In this document: positions 36,745 through 48,046 of the stretch, piece by piece
How the letters are laid out: each line of letters opens with the position of its first letter
How positions within the stretch are numbered: the stretch's first letter is position 1
Assembly: GCA_023053685.1 (NCBI GenBank)
Contig: JALIGW010000002.1
Location: 169,736,430 to 169,800,429, forward strand
Direction: 5' to 3'
DNA from: Diadophis punctatus similis
Lineage: Eukaryota > Chordata > Lepidosauria > Squamata > Dipsadidae
Length of the DNA: 64,000 nt
Made by a program: the position numbers and the translations under genes
The notes under the pieces: generated by a model
Seen by the model: only the letters and a program-made list of their open reading frames with translations
Told to the model about the DNA's origin: nothing
The model's database searches: none

Positions 36745-37540
36745 ACCAACCAACCAAAAGATCAGTGTACAATGTAAAAACTGCAATAGCCACTACGAAG
36801 GACAAACAAGCAGAAGGCTGATAGAACACATCCATGAACATCAAATAACAGGCAGAAGACATGATGAAAACTCTTTAATTTCACAATACACAGACAGACT
36901 TAACCATAGTTTCAACTGGAAAACTGTGACCATTCTAGACCAAGGCAAGTCCAAAAACACTAGAGAATTCCTGGAAGCCTGCCACTCTGCAAATTGGCCA
37001 TCAATAGTCCCATAGACATAAGCAATATTTATATACCATTCAAAAGAGACAATTAACAAGCCAAAACGGAACAAAAAGAACAAAACACCCCCCCCGCCTG
37101 TAATCAACACCCATATGAACAGAGATGAACACCAAAATTAACATCAGACCAACAATCAAGGAGTAAACAATACTCTAATCAAGGAACTGTCAAACAAAGT
37201 AAGAGTAAGCAGCCCAACCAAAAAACCACCAAGACCACTCTCACCAACAGGGGCAAGCCATTAGATTATAAATTGAGAGCAAACCCCATTCCAGTGGTGG
37301 GTTGCTCCGGGTTTGGACCGGTTCTTAGAACCGGTAGCGGCGGTGGCGGGAGGCTCCGCCCACCACCCGGGAAGCTTTTGTGCATGCGCAGAAACATTGC
37401 ACGCACACGAGTGTGCGCGCGAACCGGTGGCAAAATTATTTACAACCCACCACTGCCCTAGTCCCTACTAGCACTGATGATGTTACCTAGTTTGGGTAAT
37501 GAAATGACTGAGAGAAAATATTCAAGCAAGGGAGCACCAA
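36745..37540 (+). mobile_element. Penelope-like element, GIY-YIG endonuclease end fragment
   Basis: Frame 36728-37015 encodes a piece with CKNCNSHYEGQTSRRL, IHEHQ and WKTVTILDQGKSKNTREFLE, matching the C-terminal GIY-YIG endonuclease domain of Penelope-like elements. The upstream YxG-type strand is lost, and the reverse transcriptase is absent. A 3' part with CACTGATGATGTTACCTAGT and TTTGGGTAATGAAATG lies after a hAT MITE (37292-37455) that splits it. Confidence 0.75.
37292..37455. mobile_element. hAT-type MITE, GGTGGGTT family, 164 bp
   Basis: Ends are CAGTGGTGGGTTGCTCC and CAACCCACCACTG. Flanks CCCCATTC and CCCTAGTC match at 6 of 8 positions, so the target duplication is degraded. It is inserted in the Penelope 3' region. 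Confidence 0.82.
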
Positions 37541-37917
37541 GGACCCCTCATTTCAACTTTGGGGCTACAAATATTCTCCTCTATTAGGACCAGAGGATTA
37601 GCCTGTAAATCAAAAGTATATGAAAAAATACCCCAAAAAAAAAAATCCAAAGGGGCTTAACCTCCGAAGCATAGTAGAACAACCAGGTTTTTAACAGTTT
37701 TTGAAAAATCATTAATAATAATTTATTCAGTTTAGACGTCATCCAATTCCAGAACAATTCTGGGTGGCTTACACTAGAACAGACAAAATAGAATACAATA
37801 TGAATTTAAAAAGAAACAACCAATGGAGATAAAAACCAAAACCAAAGAAAAAGTATAAGAACTACTCTCCCAACTTATATACAAATACAATATACAAACA
37901 AAATTATGAGTGAGCAT
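37541..37917. other. Mostly unannotated; possible diverged LINE tail
   Basis: TTTATTCAGTTTAGACGTC and AATTCTGGGTGGCTTACACT at about 37721-37775 resemble an old inverted L2-type tail. The evidence is weak. Confidence 0.35.
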
Positions 37918-38430
37918 CAGGGGCGGGTTCCTAATTTTTTTTACTACCACTCTGTGGGCGTGGCTTATTTTGTGGGTGTGGCTTGCCAGCCATGTGACTG
38001 GGTGGGCGTGGCTTCTCGGACTGCTGAAGGGAGGGGAACTGAGATAGGTCCTGCCGCCCATTCCCCCTCCCCTCAGCAGCTCGAGAAGCCTCAAACGTGG
38101 CTTTGCCTAAATGCCTAGGATCATCACCACGCGTTCGTGGCTTCTCGGACTGCTGAAGGGAGGGGAATGGAGATAGCTCCTGCCGCCCGTTCTTTCAGTG
38201 TCTCACAAGCTTCCTCAGCCATCCTCCCCTGCTTGGACTCACTGTGGGGTAGGAAGGCAGCGCATGCGCAGTGCCAGAAGCTCGGCTTCTGGGCATGCGC
38301 AGAAGAAATTTTTTTTAAAAAAAATGGTGGCACCCAGGCACCGGCAACCGACCGCACCGGTACTGTGATGTCACCAGCAGGCCGCTACCGGTGCTATAGA
38401 GTGGACCGCACCTGTAGGAACCCACCACTG
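37918..38430 (+). mobile_element. hAT-type MITE, GGTGGGTT family, 513 bp
   Basis: Ends are CAGGGGCGGGTTCCTAA and TAGGAACCCACCACTG. The target duplication GTGAGCAT is perfect (37910-37917 and 38431-38438). It is a shorter relative of the 762-bp copy at 6110, with the same interior words. Confidence 0.95.
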
Positions 38431-38438
38431 GTGAGCAT

Positions 38439-38894
38439 GGCAAAAGATGTTAGCCAACATTCTGGATTTGGATATCACATAAAAGCAGCCTGTTTCCTTG
38501 CCTAAGGGAGAAAGAGAAGCAGAACATGACAGTGTGTGGGTCAAGCCATAACTAATTCACAGTACAGTATAATTTATTGACTGAATTTTAAGTTTAACAT
38601 TATAAATGAATAGGATCATCGGTTCTTCATTCTCCTGGGATTTCTGTAAATAACTGGCTTATTGAACAGAATCGTGCACATAACAAAATGGGGATGATCC
38701 AAGAAGAAGCAGTTTAGGGGAAATAGTATGATAAGAGAGCCAAGAATAAGCAGTGATAGCAGCTAAGGAAAGGGTCAAAGCAGCGGGGGTAGGGAGGGAA
38801 GGCTGACACATATAGCTTCCTCTCTCCTTTCCTCTTCAGTAGATTATCACCCTACTCATTCATTCAGATCTCCCTAGCACTTCACCTTCCCTTC
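38439..38894. other. Unannotated stretch
   Basis: No gene or repeat recognised. Confidence 0.45.
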
Positions 38895-38902
38895 TTCCTG
38901 GT

Positions 38903-39116
38903 CAGGGCTCGGTTCTAACTTATCTCGCCGTTGGTTTGCTTCCTTCTGCGCCGCACGCATGCACAGTGCCAAAATTAGCTTCTGCGCATGCACAGAAGCC
39001 AAAAACATGATGGCGGCGCCCACGGACTGGCACCGACAGAATTGGCTCGGTGACATCACCACCGGTTTACTAACGGTTCTAAAGAACCAGTTAGAACCGG
39101 TAGGAACCCACCTCTG
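38903..39116 (-). mobile_element. hAT-type MITE, GGTGGGTT family, 214 bp, inverted
   Basis: The right end TAGGAACCCACCTCTG and left end CAGGGCTCGGTTCTAAC give a partly degraded terminal repeat. The target duplication TTCCTGGT is perfect (38895-38902 and 39117-39124). Confidence 0.92.
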
Positions 39117-39124
39117 TTCCTGGT

Positions 39125-40248
39125 GCAGAAATGTGTAGGCCATATTCCAAAGTGCATTCACTATTCAAGCAATGAGAAAACTCAGCAGACTGAGTCTGCA
39201 TACTGCGTAAAATAAAATGGTATTTTAGAGTATCATCCACAATGTGATATCTTCTAGATATGCTGCACTAGAGCTCCCATCATCCCCAGGCTGCTTGGAA
39301 TCTTCTGCTTGGAGAAGTTCCTGCTCAGTCAAGGTTATAATGGAAAGTCCTAACCTTCTAACATTCAATGCAAGAAGTGAAAAAGAAATATGACTCTGAT
39401 TGTGGCTCTGCTCTCATATGAGAAGAAAAAGCTGCAATCCATTACTGTAGGCTGAGATCTAAAGTAAGGTAGGCCTCTTACCTAAAAGATAAGTTTCCCC
39501 ACAAATTTCTGATTCCATAAAAATTCCCTAAATAGTTCAGGTAAGAACAGAAAGAAATGGACAGCATAGCTCATTGCAATTGTGGGAAATATGACCGAAG
39601 AGTCAAGCTGCAGATAAGAAAGCTAAATGACACTACAATAATTAGTACATCTGCTCCCCTCCCCAAAATCTGATTGAAAAGCAATATTTGCCAGAGGATT
39701 TAAGCTATTAATCTCTATCTATATTCAACATGTTTAAATGGGTAAAGAATGATATGTCATAAAAATGCCATAAGCCTCCTTGAGTGACCTCAATCACAGG
39801 AAAGCAAAGCCCAGAAGTAGTACAGAATCCCTTGAAATCCCATTACTTAGATAATTGGGATGCATGTAATATTCCTATCTCTACCAAGGCTTTCTCAATG
39901 TCAATAATTCCAATACTGATAAAGGTAATTTTGCTTAGGAAGCAGGGCCTGGGAGAAAGGATGACACTGGGGATGGATTTGAATCTCATTTCAAATCCAG
40001 TCCACATTCAGAATTGAGGTGCAGCAGGACTCTTAAGAACTACAGAGAATTCAATTAGAAAAGACGCTTTGATTTCATTATTACACGACTAAATTTGTTG
40101 CCAAACACATAATAAATGGCCCTATTACCTGTAGCTGAGTAACACTGAGAATCATTCTTAGTTATGTTACATCCAGATAAGATTGGCACCTCTGTTTCTT
40201 TTGATAATATTGGAATAGTTACCTATTTCCTCTAGCTTCTCCAATGTG
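39125..40248. other. Unannotated AT-rich stretch
   Basis: No gene or repeat recognised. Confidence 0.5.
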
Positions 40249-40256
40249 GCTTAAGC

Positions 40257-40675
40257 CAGTGATGGCGAACATTTTTTTGGCTCAGGTGCCAAAAGGGTGC
40301 ATGTGTGTGCGATAGTGTGCGGGCACGTGCCCACACCCATAATGCAATGCCCTCCCCTGTGCATGCACACAACCCCTGTGCTGCCCCCCTGCACATGCTC
40401 ACAACCCCCTGTGCTGCCCCCCCAATGCATGCGTACGGGCCTCACTGAAGCCTCCGGACGTCTGGTAGGCTCATTGGGCCGTTTTTCGCTGTCCCCAGGG
40501 TTCATGAGGCTTTCCTGAAGCCTGGGGAGAGTGGAAACAGCCGAAAGAAGGCCAAAAATCAGCTGGCCAGCACACAAATGCATGCTGGAACTGACATAGG
40601 GCAACGCCTCGTGTGCCCTCAGATATGGCTCCGCGTGCCACCTGTGGCACGCATGCCATAGGTTCATCATCACTG
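40257..40675 (+). mobile_element. hAT-type MITE, GATGGCGAAC family, 419 bp
   Basis: Ends are CAGTGATGGCGAACATT and GGTTCATCATCACTG. The target duplication GCTTAAGC, itself a palindrome, is perfect (40249-40256 and 40676-40683). Open frames on both strands are incidental. Confidence 0.93.
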
Positions 40676-40683
40676 GCTTAAGC

Positions 40684-42312
40684 TTTACTGCAGGCTGATC
40701 AAAATTTGCAATTTGTCCAGGCTTAGTATATATACTTTCCAGTGGAGAACCTTGGTTAGTGAAATCTAATCTTTTTTTTACCTTTGATACCACCTTTAAA
40801 TAATTGCTAATAACCCAAGCTAGTTATCAGATCCACAGTGTGGAGCTTTTGGATATTTTGGAAAATTAAACATAGCAATAAAGAAAGAATTGGCTCTTTT
40901 GTGACAAAATCTCAGATCTTTTTTCTGTTACTGTGTTGCTAAACTCTCAAGGTTTGTGATATATTCAATAAACAGATGCTTTTTAAGTAGAAAAGCATTG
41001 GTTTTCCTCTGTTTATGCTTAATTGTATTTAGTACACAATATTCTCAACTTGAAAAATCTGTCATTTTGACCAAATATGACACTATCTTGGACTCAAGGC
41101 CAAGACATAGTATTATGTCTTCAGATTCATTTCTGGAGGCAACTGACGGTCATAAAGTAATGACCTCTCAAATAACTTTGTGTGTAGTTGACTCATCTCT
41201 AGAGATACTATAATATGTAATATCAAAATAAAATATATCTCTTTTAACAATGCTTAGAGACTAGAGAAATAAATAGTGCACTGCTGGACATTTTCCCTTA
41301 AAATAAAGCACAGGGAAAAGCAAGGAGCTCGGGGAAAGAAAAATAATACAAACAATAACTTTGACAAATTTTGCTGGATTTCAAAGCTAAAAGGCAAATA
41401 TGAAAACATTCAACCCTTCTAGTAAAGATAGCTCTAAAAGGTATGAGACATAGGTGACACAGCTGAAAGAGTATTCCTTCTCTGCCAAATAGCCAATGAA
41501 CTGCTGAGATTAACCTGCAACAAACTGAAACATGTCACTCAAAATGAATGCACGTGCTCAAGGTTGACATAACACAGAAAAGTGTACTTCAGAAGTGAAA
41601 CAGAAAAATGGGCCTTGAGATTGCTTTGATAGGAGAATGTACAGAAGACAACGTCAGTAATTTCTCTCCTCCAGAAATGGTTGTCAATATTTTCTTAAAG
41701 GGGTGGGGAAGCAATAAGTCAATGTGGATTTGCCCAATATCTCAAGCTGTTGTGGGATAGCTAATATTTCAATCACTATTCTCATTGCCATACACAAAAG
41801 ATTCTGTAGCAATAATTTTAAAAATAGGCTTGAGATACTGTTCTCAATATGTTCCTCTACAGCTCTCATTCTTTCTCATGTTCTTACATATTTCTTGTAT
41901 CTTAACTTGTAATTTATCCATTTCTTTTTTATTATTATTTCCCAACATAGTTATCTTGCATTTTAAAATGCAATTTCATCAAGGACCACTTGCTAGAAGT
42001 TAAACTCAGCTAAGAGCAAGTAGTGTGGAAAAGTTCAACCGGGTCATAAATTTATCAGAAATAGAAAAAAAAGCTCTTGGGGAAAGCAAAATTCATAAAC
42101 ATTTATCAGGAAAAAAATTATTAAGTAGAAGTAGAATTGTTATATGTCTCAATAAGCTCGTATATTTATAAAGGCATCAAGGAAAAATTTAATTCTTAAG
42201 GATTCTTAAACAACAAGATAATTCAAAATGTATTCAATTCATTTTTAAAGCAAAATTATATTGCAGCTGATCTCTTCCCAGTCAGCAGTTCACTGTTTGA
42301 AACTTACTCATT
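40684..42312. other. Unannotated AT-rich stretch
   Basis: About 1.6 kb with no recognised gene or repeat. Confidence 0.5.
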
Positions 42313-42568
42313 TTGGAAAGCTTCTTAGCAATAGCAATAGCACTTAGACTTATATACTGCTTCATAGTGCTTTTACAGCTCTCTCTAAGCGGTTTACAGA
42401 GTTCAGCATATTGCCCCCAACAGTCTGGGTCCTCATTTTACCCACCTCGGAAGGATGGAAGGCTGAGTCAACCTTGAGCCGTTGAGATTTGAACTGCTGA
42501 ACTGCAGCTAGCAGTCAGTTGAAGTAGCCTGCAGTACTGCACTCTAACCACTGCGCCACCTCGGCTCT
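42313..42568 (-). mobile_element. tRNA-derived SINE (squamate type), copy 1
   Basis: On the minus strand it starts GAGCCGAGGTGGCGCAGTGG followed by TTAGAGTGC, a tRNA-like A box. It then has CAGTTCAAATCTC as a B-box-like motif, GTTGACTCAGCCTTCCATCC, GTAAACCGCTTAGAGAG, and a CTATTG-repeat tail (plus-strand GCAATAGCAATAGCA at 42323). It is a pol III retroposon, not a tRNA gene. Confidence 0.85.
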
Positions 42569-43873
42569 TCTTCTTCTCAGTTTCCATCCATTAATCTACT
42601 CTGAGGCCAATATGAAATGAGAAAAGATTATGTTCCTATAGGACTGTCTGCAGTTGAGAAGCCATGCCCACATTATCAATTTTCCCATTCATAGGTAATT
42701 AATAGTTGACCAATACTGTAACTGCCCATACTAAAAAAAAATCAAATGGGATTCTTTATAAGAAAAAAAAAGTCTAGTAATTGTTCCCTTGAAACATGAA
42801 ACTTCTTAGGTTACCTTAGACATTTATGAAATTATCTAAGCTCTTTCAACCTCCTGGGTAGAAATTATAAATTATGCTGTCAAGGTCAAGAGGAGAAAGT
42901 TATAAGCAGTGTTCTCTAAAATTTAGTCACATTCTGGGATGTTACAAATTGAATTTGCTCCAATTCCACTAGCCTAGAGTATAAATATGAATGGTATTTC
43001 ACTCATTCGACCAAATGTATATTGGCTTTTTTATATCAGGTCACCATACATACCATCACATGTAACTTTGAAAATCTGAGACTTATTCTAAGGTTTTGTT
43101 ATTATTTATGGTGGAGTTATAGTAGACTCTGCTGTGGAAAAAAGACAAGAGTTGACTCATCAGACTTATCTAATTTGATTCCTAAATTAGCTATTACTTA
43201 CTTCTAATTAATGTTATTCAATTTAGAGTTCTGCAAATAAAAATGCATCAACTTCCACACTGCCAATTGTGTTAGTTTCCATGATGAGCAAGATAAATTT
43301 ATGTTTTAAAGAATCTAGATATTATTAAATTAGGTTGTGCCATAAAAATCTCAGAACATCACTGCAATTTAAGCTTACACAAGATGCAAGATAATACATG
43401 TATCTCACCTTAATTTGGCAGAGAGGCATCCACATTGAAGTTCATGCACAGAATAAATCACATATATGTATCTACTATTGACTTGCATCAATTATGAGAG
43501 AAAAATTCAGTGGTATGTGGTTTTGATAAGATGAATTTAAGTGAAAAATGAGGTATTTTATTCTCTTCAAGGCCTTTTAGTTTGTTTCTCTTTCAGTATA
43601 GTACGGGTAGAATTTTTTTCCATTTATTTCTATCATATTAGAATATTAAGTTTTATATTCCATCCAAAGGATGTATTCAGTACGCAAACTCCCCTTAAAT
43701 GGGTAAATAGCTGAGAGTATTCAAGAGAGAAATTCTAAAAAAAGAAAAAATCCAGAATGGGAAGGAGTTATGCAAATATATCCTGTGTTTTCTTAAGTAG
43801 AAGCAATCTCTTTGATGAGTCACAATCCTCAAATTCTCAGCTTTTATTTTAAGAAAAAGCTATCCCCAGATAG
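42569..43873. other. Unannotated AT-rich stretch
   Basis: No gene or repeat recognised. Confidence 0.5.
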
Positions 43874-44103
43874 CAATAGCAATAGCAATAGCAATAGCAC
43901 TTAGACTTATATACCGCTTCATAGTACTTTACAGCCCTCTCTAAGCGGTTTACAGAGTTCAGCATATTGCCCCCAACAATCTGGGTCCTCATTTTACCGA
44001 CCTCAGAAGGATGGAAGGCTGAGTCAACCTTGAGCCGGTGAGATTTGAACAGCTGAACTGCTGAACTGCAGTGCTGCTTTTAACCACTGCGCCACCGTGG
44101 CTC
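43874..44103 (-). mobile_element. tRNA-derived SINE (squamate type), copy 2
   Basis: Same family and orientation as 42313-42568. A (TAGCAA)n tail on the plus strand starts at 43874, and the GCCACGGTGGCGCAGTGG head is at the right. A short internal deletion removes part of the tRNA-like region. Confidence 0.85.
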
Positions 44104-44877
44104 ATAAGTAAACTGTCTTACAAAGTGATATCCAATCCTGCTTTTTAGGCAATGAATGAAAAGTCTTAACAATGATTGATATATTATCTGCAAAAGGATT
44201 TATTGCTTTTTAAAAGTTTTCCTTTTAGGAAATTTTCATTGCCTTCTTCAAAAAACAAAAAGAAATACAGACTTCCAATATAAATCTGATTAGAGAGCAG
44301 CATATAGAGTGTATGTATCCACAAGTAAAAGTAAAAGCAACAGAGATAATTTCTGTAATATTTCTGACCTAGATCTTGATAAAAAAAATTTAAATCCTAG
44401 TGATTGCAAGGCTAAACATTGTAAAAAGTTATACCACATTGCATATAGATGGTATCCATCATTACATACATTACAGAAAAAAGGATGGTGGATGACGGAC
44501 CAAATTTTGCCACTCTTCAAGGTAGCTTTGTATTATTATCTATATTATTCAGGAGGTTGACCCATATAATCAGTGTTGGGTGTCCAACCTCCTTTTTTAG
44601 AGGGTTAGTTTGCAAGGGAAATGTAATGATGGAAGAAGGGGATTCCAGTTGATTGTTGTAGCAAGGCATTAAGGACTGCTGGGGGTTGCATTGTTTGAAG
44701 GTATACTATTAAGGTCTTCCTTTTTCTTATTTTCTGCATTGGCCTCTTCTTTCTTCTGGCCTTGTGCTGAGGCAATTTGCTACATTGATGTTAAGCATTT
44801 TGTGTATTCTACAAAGAACATATAAAGAACTCTATTGTGAAGGCACCAGATAGTTATAACTAGATAGTTATAACTAT
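44104..44877. other. Unannotated stretch
   Basis: A frame at 44309-44560 has a YRWY motif faintly like L1 ORF2, but I could not support it further. Confidence 0.4.
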
Positions 44878-44980
44878 CCGATGTTGTTTAATTTAGTCAC
44901 TTTGTCAAAGAATGAAATAAGATTGGTTTGGCATGATCTGTTTTTAACAAACCTGTGCTGGCTACTAGTTATAACTATTA
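44878..44980 (-). mobile_element. Inverted CR1 piece
   Basis: Reverse complement of the start of the adjacent plus-strand CR1 copy (44996-45075), including GATTGGTTTGGCATGATCTG. It is followed by TATAACTA-rich DNA between the arms (44966-45001). It probably arose during a rearranged insertion. Confidence 0.8.
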
Positions 44981-44995
44981 CCAGATAGTTATAAC

Positions 44996-46240
44996 TAGTA
45001 GCCAGCATAGGTTTGTTAAAAAACAGATCATGCCAAACCAATCTTATTTCATTCCTTGACAAAGTTGTTGAATTAGTGAACCAGCGAAATGCTGTGGACA
45101 TAGTATATTTAGACTTCAGCAAGGCATTTGACAAAGTAGACCACATCCTACTACTTGGTAAGCTAAAAAAATGTGGGATAGACAGCATCACCACCAGATG
45201 GATTTGTAACTGGCTGACAAACCATACTCAATGAGTAATCCTTAATGGTACCACATCCACATGGAGGGAAGTAAGCAATGGGGTACAACAAGGTTCTGTC
45301 TTAGGCCCAGTACTCTTCAATATCTTCATAAATGACTTAGATGAGGGAATAGAAGGAGAACTCATCAAATTTTCAGGTGACACCAACTGGCAGAAATAGC
45401 CAATAGTCCAGAAGAAGGTCAGGATCCAAAAATATCTTGATAGACTTGAACAATGGGCCCTATCCAACAAAATGAAATTTAATGTGGAGAAAAGCAAAGT
45501 TTTACACCTGGGCCAAAAAAACCCAAAGGTACAAGTACAGATTAGGAAAAACCTGGTTCCAAAACAGTAACAGTGAGAGGGACCTTCGAGTCTTAGTGGA
45601 TGATCACTTAAACATGAGTCAGCAGTATGCCGCAGCAGCCAAAAAAGCTAATACAATCTTTGCTTGTATAAACAGAGGCATAGAATCAAGATAACATGAA
45701 GTATTAGTTCCACTTTATAAAGCCTTGGTAAGACCACATTTGGAATACTGCAACCAATTTTGGTCACATTACAAAAAAGATGTTGAGACTTTGGAAAAAG
45801 TGCAAAGAAAAGCAACTAAGACGATTAAAGACCTGGAGGCTAAAACATGAAGAACAGTTGCAGGATTTGGGTTTGGCTAGTCTAGAGAAAAGAAGGACTT
45901 TGGGGACATGATAGCAGTATTCCAGGATTTGAGAGGCTGCCACAAACAGGAGGGGGTCAATTTATTTTCCAAAGCACCAGAGGGCAGGACAATAAACAAT
46001 GGTTGGAAACTAATCAAGGAGAGAAGCAACCTGGAATTAAGGAGAAACTCCCTAACAGTGAGGACAATTAACCAATGGAACAGCTTGCCTTCAGAAGTTG
46101 TGAGTGCTTCATCACTGGAGGTTAAGAAGAGACTGGACAGTCACTTGTCTGAAATGGTATAGATCTCCTGCTTGAGTAGGGGGCTGGACTAGAGAATCTC
46201 CAAGGTCCCTTCCAGCTTTATTCTGATTCAGGTATTTTTT
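44996..46240 (+). mobile_element. CR1 LINE, C-terminal ORF2 and 3' end
   Basis: Several frames together show the order NRSCQTNLISF, YLDFSKAFDKVDH, a [27 protein letters not shown] piece, LEQWALSNKMKFNVEKSKVL and HLGQ. The C-terminus follows with INQWNSLPSEVVSASS and KKRLDSHLSEM. It ends with GGGCTGGACTAGAGAATCTC and a TTATTCTGATTC tail. The catalytic YADD region reads FSGDTN, so the active site is lost. Stops and frameshifts abound. Confidence 0.9.
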
Positions 46241-46274
46241 TATTATTTCTGAATATAGCTGATATTAAGATATT

Positions 46275-46712
46275 TATACATCCCCAGTATGTACAGAGAC
46301 ATCACCATGCTGACAAAGATCCATAGAGTTAAAGCTATGGTTTTCCCAGTAATAATGTATGGCTGAGACATCTGGACCATAAGGAAGGCTAAGTGCTGAA
46401 GAAATTATGCTTTCAAATTGTGGTTTTGGAGAAGATTCTTGAGAGTTCTGCAAAGAGATCAAATCACTCAATCCTAAAGAAAATTTATTCTGACTGTTCT
46501 TTGGAAGGACAGATACTGAAGCTGAAATTCAAATATTTTGGCCACCTAATTAGAAGAGATGACTCATTGGAAAAGACCCTGATATTTGAAAAGATGAGAT
46601 GGTTAGTGTCATCAATGCAATAAACATGAATTTGGGCAAACTCCAGGAGGCAATGGAGGACAGTGTGGCTTGGCGTGCCAGACACAACTTAGAGACTGAA
46701 CAACAACAATAA
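46275..46712 (+). mobile_element. RTE-BovB LINE, 3' end fragment
   Basis: Same region as 1-489: GCTATGGTTTTCCCAGTAAT, then FKYFGHLIRRDDSLEKTL in one frame and an AACAACAAT tail at about 46700-46711. An internal deletion removes the GRQRMRWL-coding part. Confidence 0.83.
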
Positions 46713-47118
46713 ATGAATAGAAATTGATTGTATTTCATTCTGCTTGCAAGCAAGAGAATCTCAGAAAGGCTGGTAACTAGTGACTATGATCCACAATGCA
46801 AGTGTCCAAGATGATCATTACACCAACACAATATAATAATGAACAAAATTTCAAAAAAAAAATCATTTCCTGAAACTTGTAGAAGCAGTTGAGTGTTTTT
46901 TCTCTGAATGCCTCTGATCTTACAAATGCAAGACACTTTAGTCAATTCCACACCTCATTTTAAAAAAGAGAGGTTTTTTTTCTGAATGCAATACTATTAT
47001 AGTTCCTAACATTATTGGGAATACACTCTGAAGGCAGCTTATTAAAAAGATCTAAAGACATCAAAGTAAAATAAATTCAGAATGGAGAATGTATCATTAT
47101 CATACCCATCTGTATCTA
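46713..47118. other. Unannotated stretch, left flank of the DIRS element
   Basis: AT-rich DNA with no recognised repeat. Confidence 0.5.
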
Positions 47119-47237
47119 TTCTCCATAGTGGGTGGAGCTAGCCTCCAAGAATGGGTTAAATCTGCCCTCTAGCCAATAGGACCGAGTCATAAAAAAGGTA
47201 TAAATAGTGCCCTGCTAGATTGGCACCCCCTCTTTTA
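47119..47237 (+). repeat. DIRS left inverted terminal repeat
   Basis: Starts TTCTCCATAGTGGGTGGAGC. Positions 47130-47237 are, by eye, identical base for base to the reverse complement of 53062-53169. The outermost 11 bp (47119-47129) are specific to this end and recur in the internal complementary region. Confidence 0.95.
47171..47207 (+). promoter_or_regulatory. CCAAT motif and TATA box in the left ITR
   Basis: AGCCAATAGG at 47171-47180 and TATAAATAG at 47199-47207 lie at promoter-like spacing and point into the element. Because the ITR is inverted at the other end, the same pair there would point leftward, antisense to the genes. Confidence 0.6.
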
Positions 47238-48046
47238 TCTCAGTCCTAGCCAGTGGACTAGTGCTTTTCCAGTCTTGGAGGCTAGTTCCATCCTTTCTGC
47301 AAAATCCAGACTCTACTCTTCTGTGCTTGTGAGTTTACATCGTTATAGTCTCCCCAATCACTGACAGCTGTCAATCCTCTGGGTGAGCACGGTCCGGGCG
47401 GCTGCCCGGCCGTTCCGGCCTACTGGCCGAGGGATTGACATTTTCCATCGCTGTCAGCCGCCGCCTGTCGCTATTTAACGATATTGCCTTGGTTGACTAA
47501 AGCGATTCCAGCCGGTGCCGGCTAATCGCTCTCGGCCGATCTCCACAGAGTGCGCTCTGTCAGGCCGTTGCCTTTTCACCGACACTGCTCTATTGAGAAC
47601 TTTAGGGAGCGACGCCAGCAGAGATTTCCTGCCCAGTCGCCTCCCTGTGCCACGGCCGACTCCAACAGAGCGAAAACTCTGTCAGGCCCAAAGCACGGCT
47701 GCCAACGGAAGGCGGGAAAAGCCGTTTTTCATCTTGCCCGAGGGTGACGACATCGCAATGGCCATTTTTCGAACTTGCCGCCCCCTCCTGCCATTGGCTG
47801 GTCTTACCTGTGACGCGGACATCCCTCGGAGCTGTTGCCAGCCGCGGATCCTTCCCTTGACTGAAGTTTGACGCGTGCGCAGCCGAGCTCGCTCCAGGAA
47901 CCGTCTGGACCACGCCCACGCCTGTGACGAGCGCACGGAGGCAGCTGCTCCGCCCTTGGCTCTCCGCCCCTCAACTTCGCAGCGCGGCTCCTTTGACGAC
48001 GTCAGCTGCCTCTTCGCCTTCAAATAAGGCGCCGCGGCTCCCAGCC
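47238..48046 (+). other. DIRS 5' leader
   Basis: About 800 bp of GC-rich leader between the left ITR and the first good ATG. Short open frames exist on both strands (47515-47871, for example), but none has a family motif. The gag frame is open from about 47924 but lacks an ATG until 48047. Confidence 0.55.

Noticed and set aside
40251..40793. 180-codon minus-strand frame with His/Cys-rich parts
   Set aside because: It lies inside the GATGGCGAAC hAT MITE (40257-40675) and has no family motif.
42313..44103. Possible tRNA genes from the A- and B-box-like words
   Set aside because: The tRNA-like part is degenerate, lacks a cloverleaf and is fused to a SINE body with a CTATTG tail.
44280..44660. 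Possible L1 ORF2 remnant with a YRWY motif
   Set aside because: Only one short motif matches, and the expected neighbouring Cys/His and Trp residues are missing.
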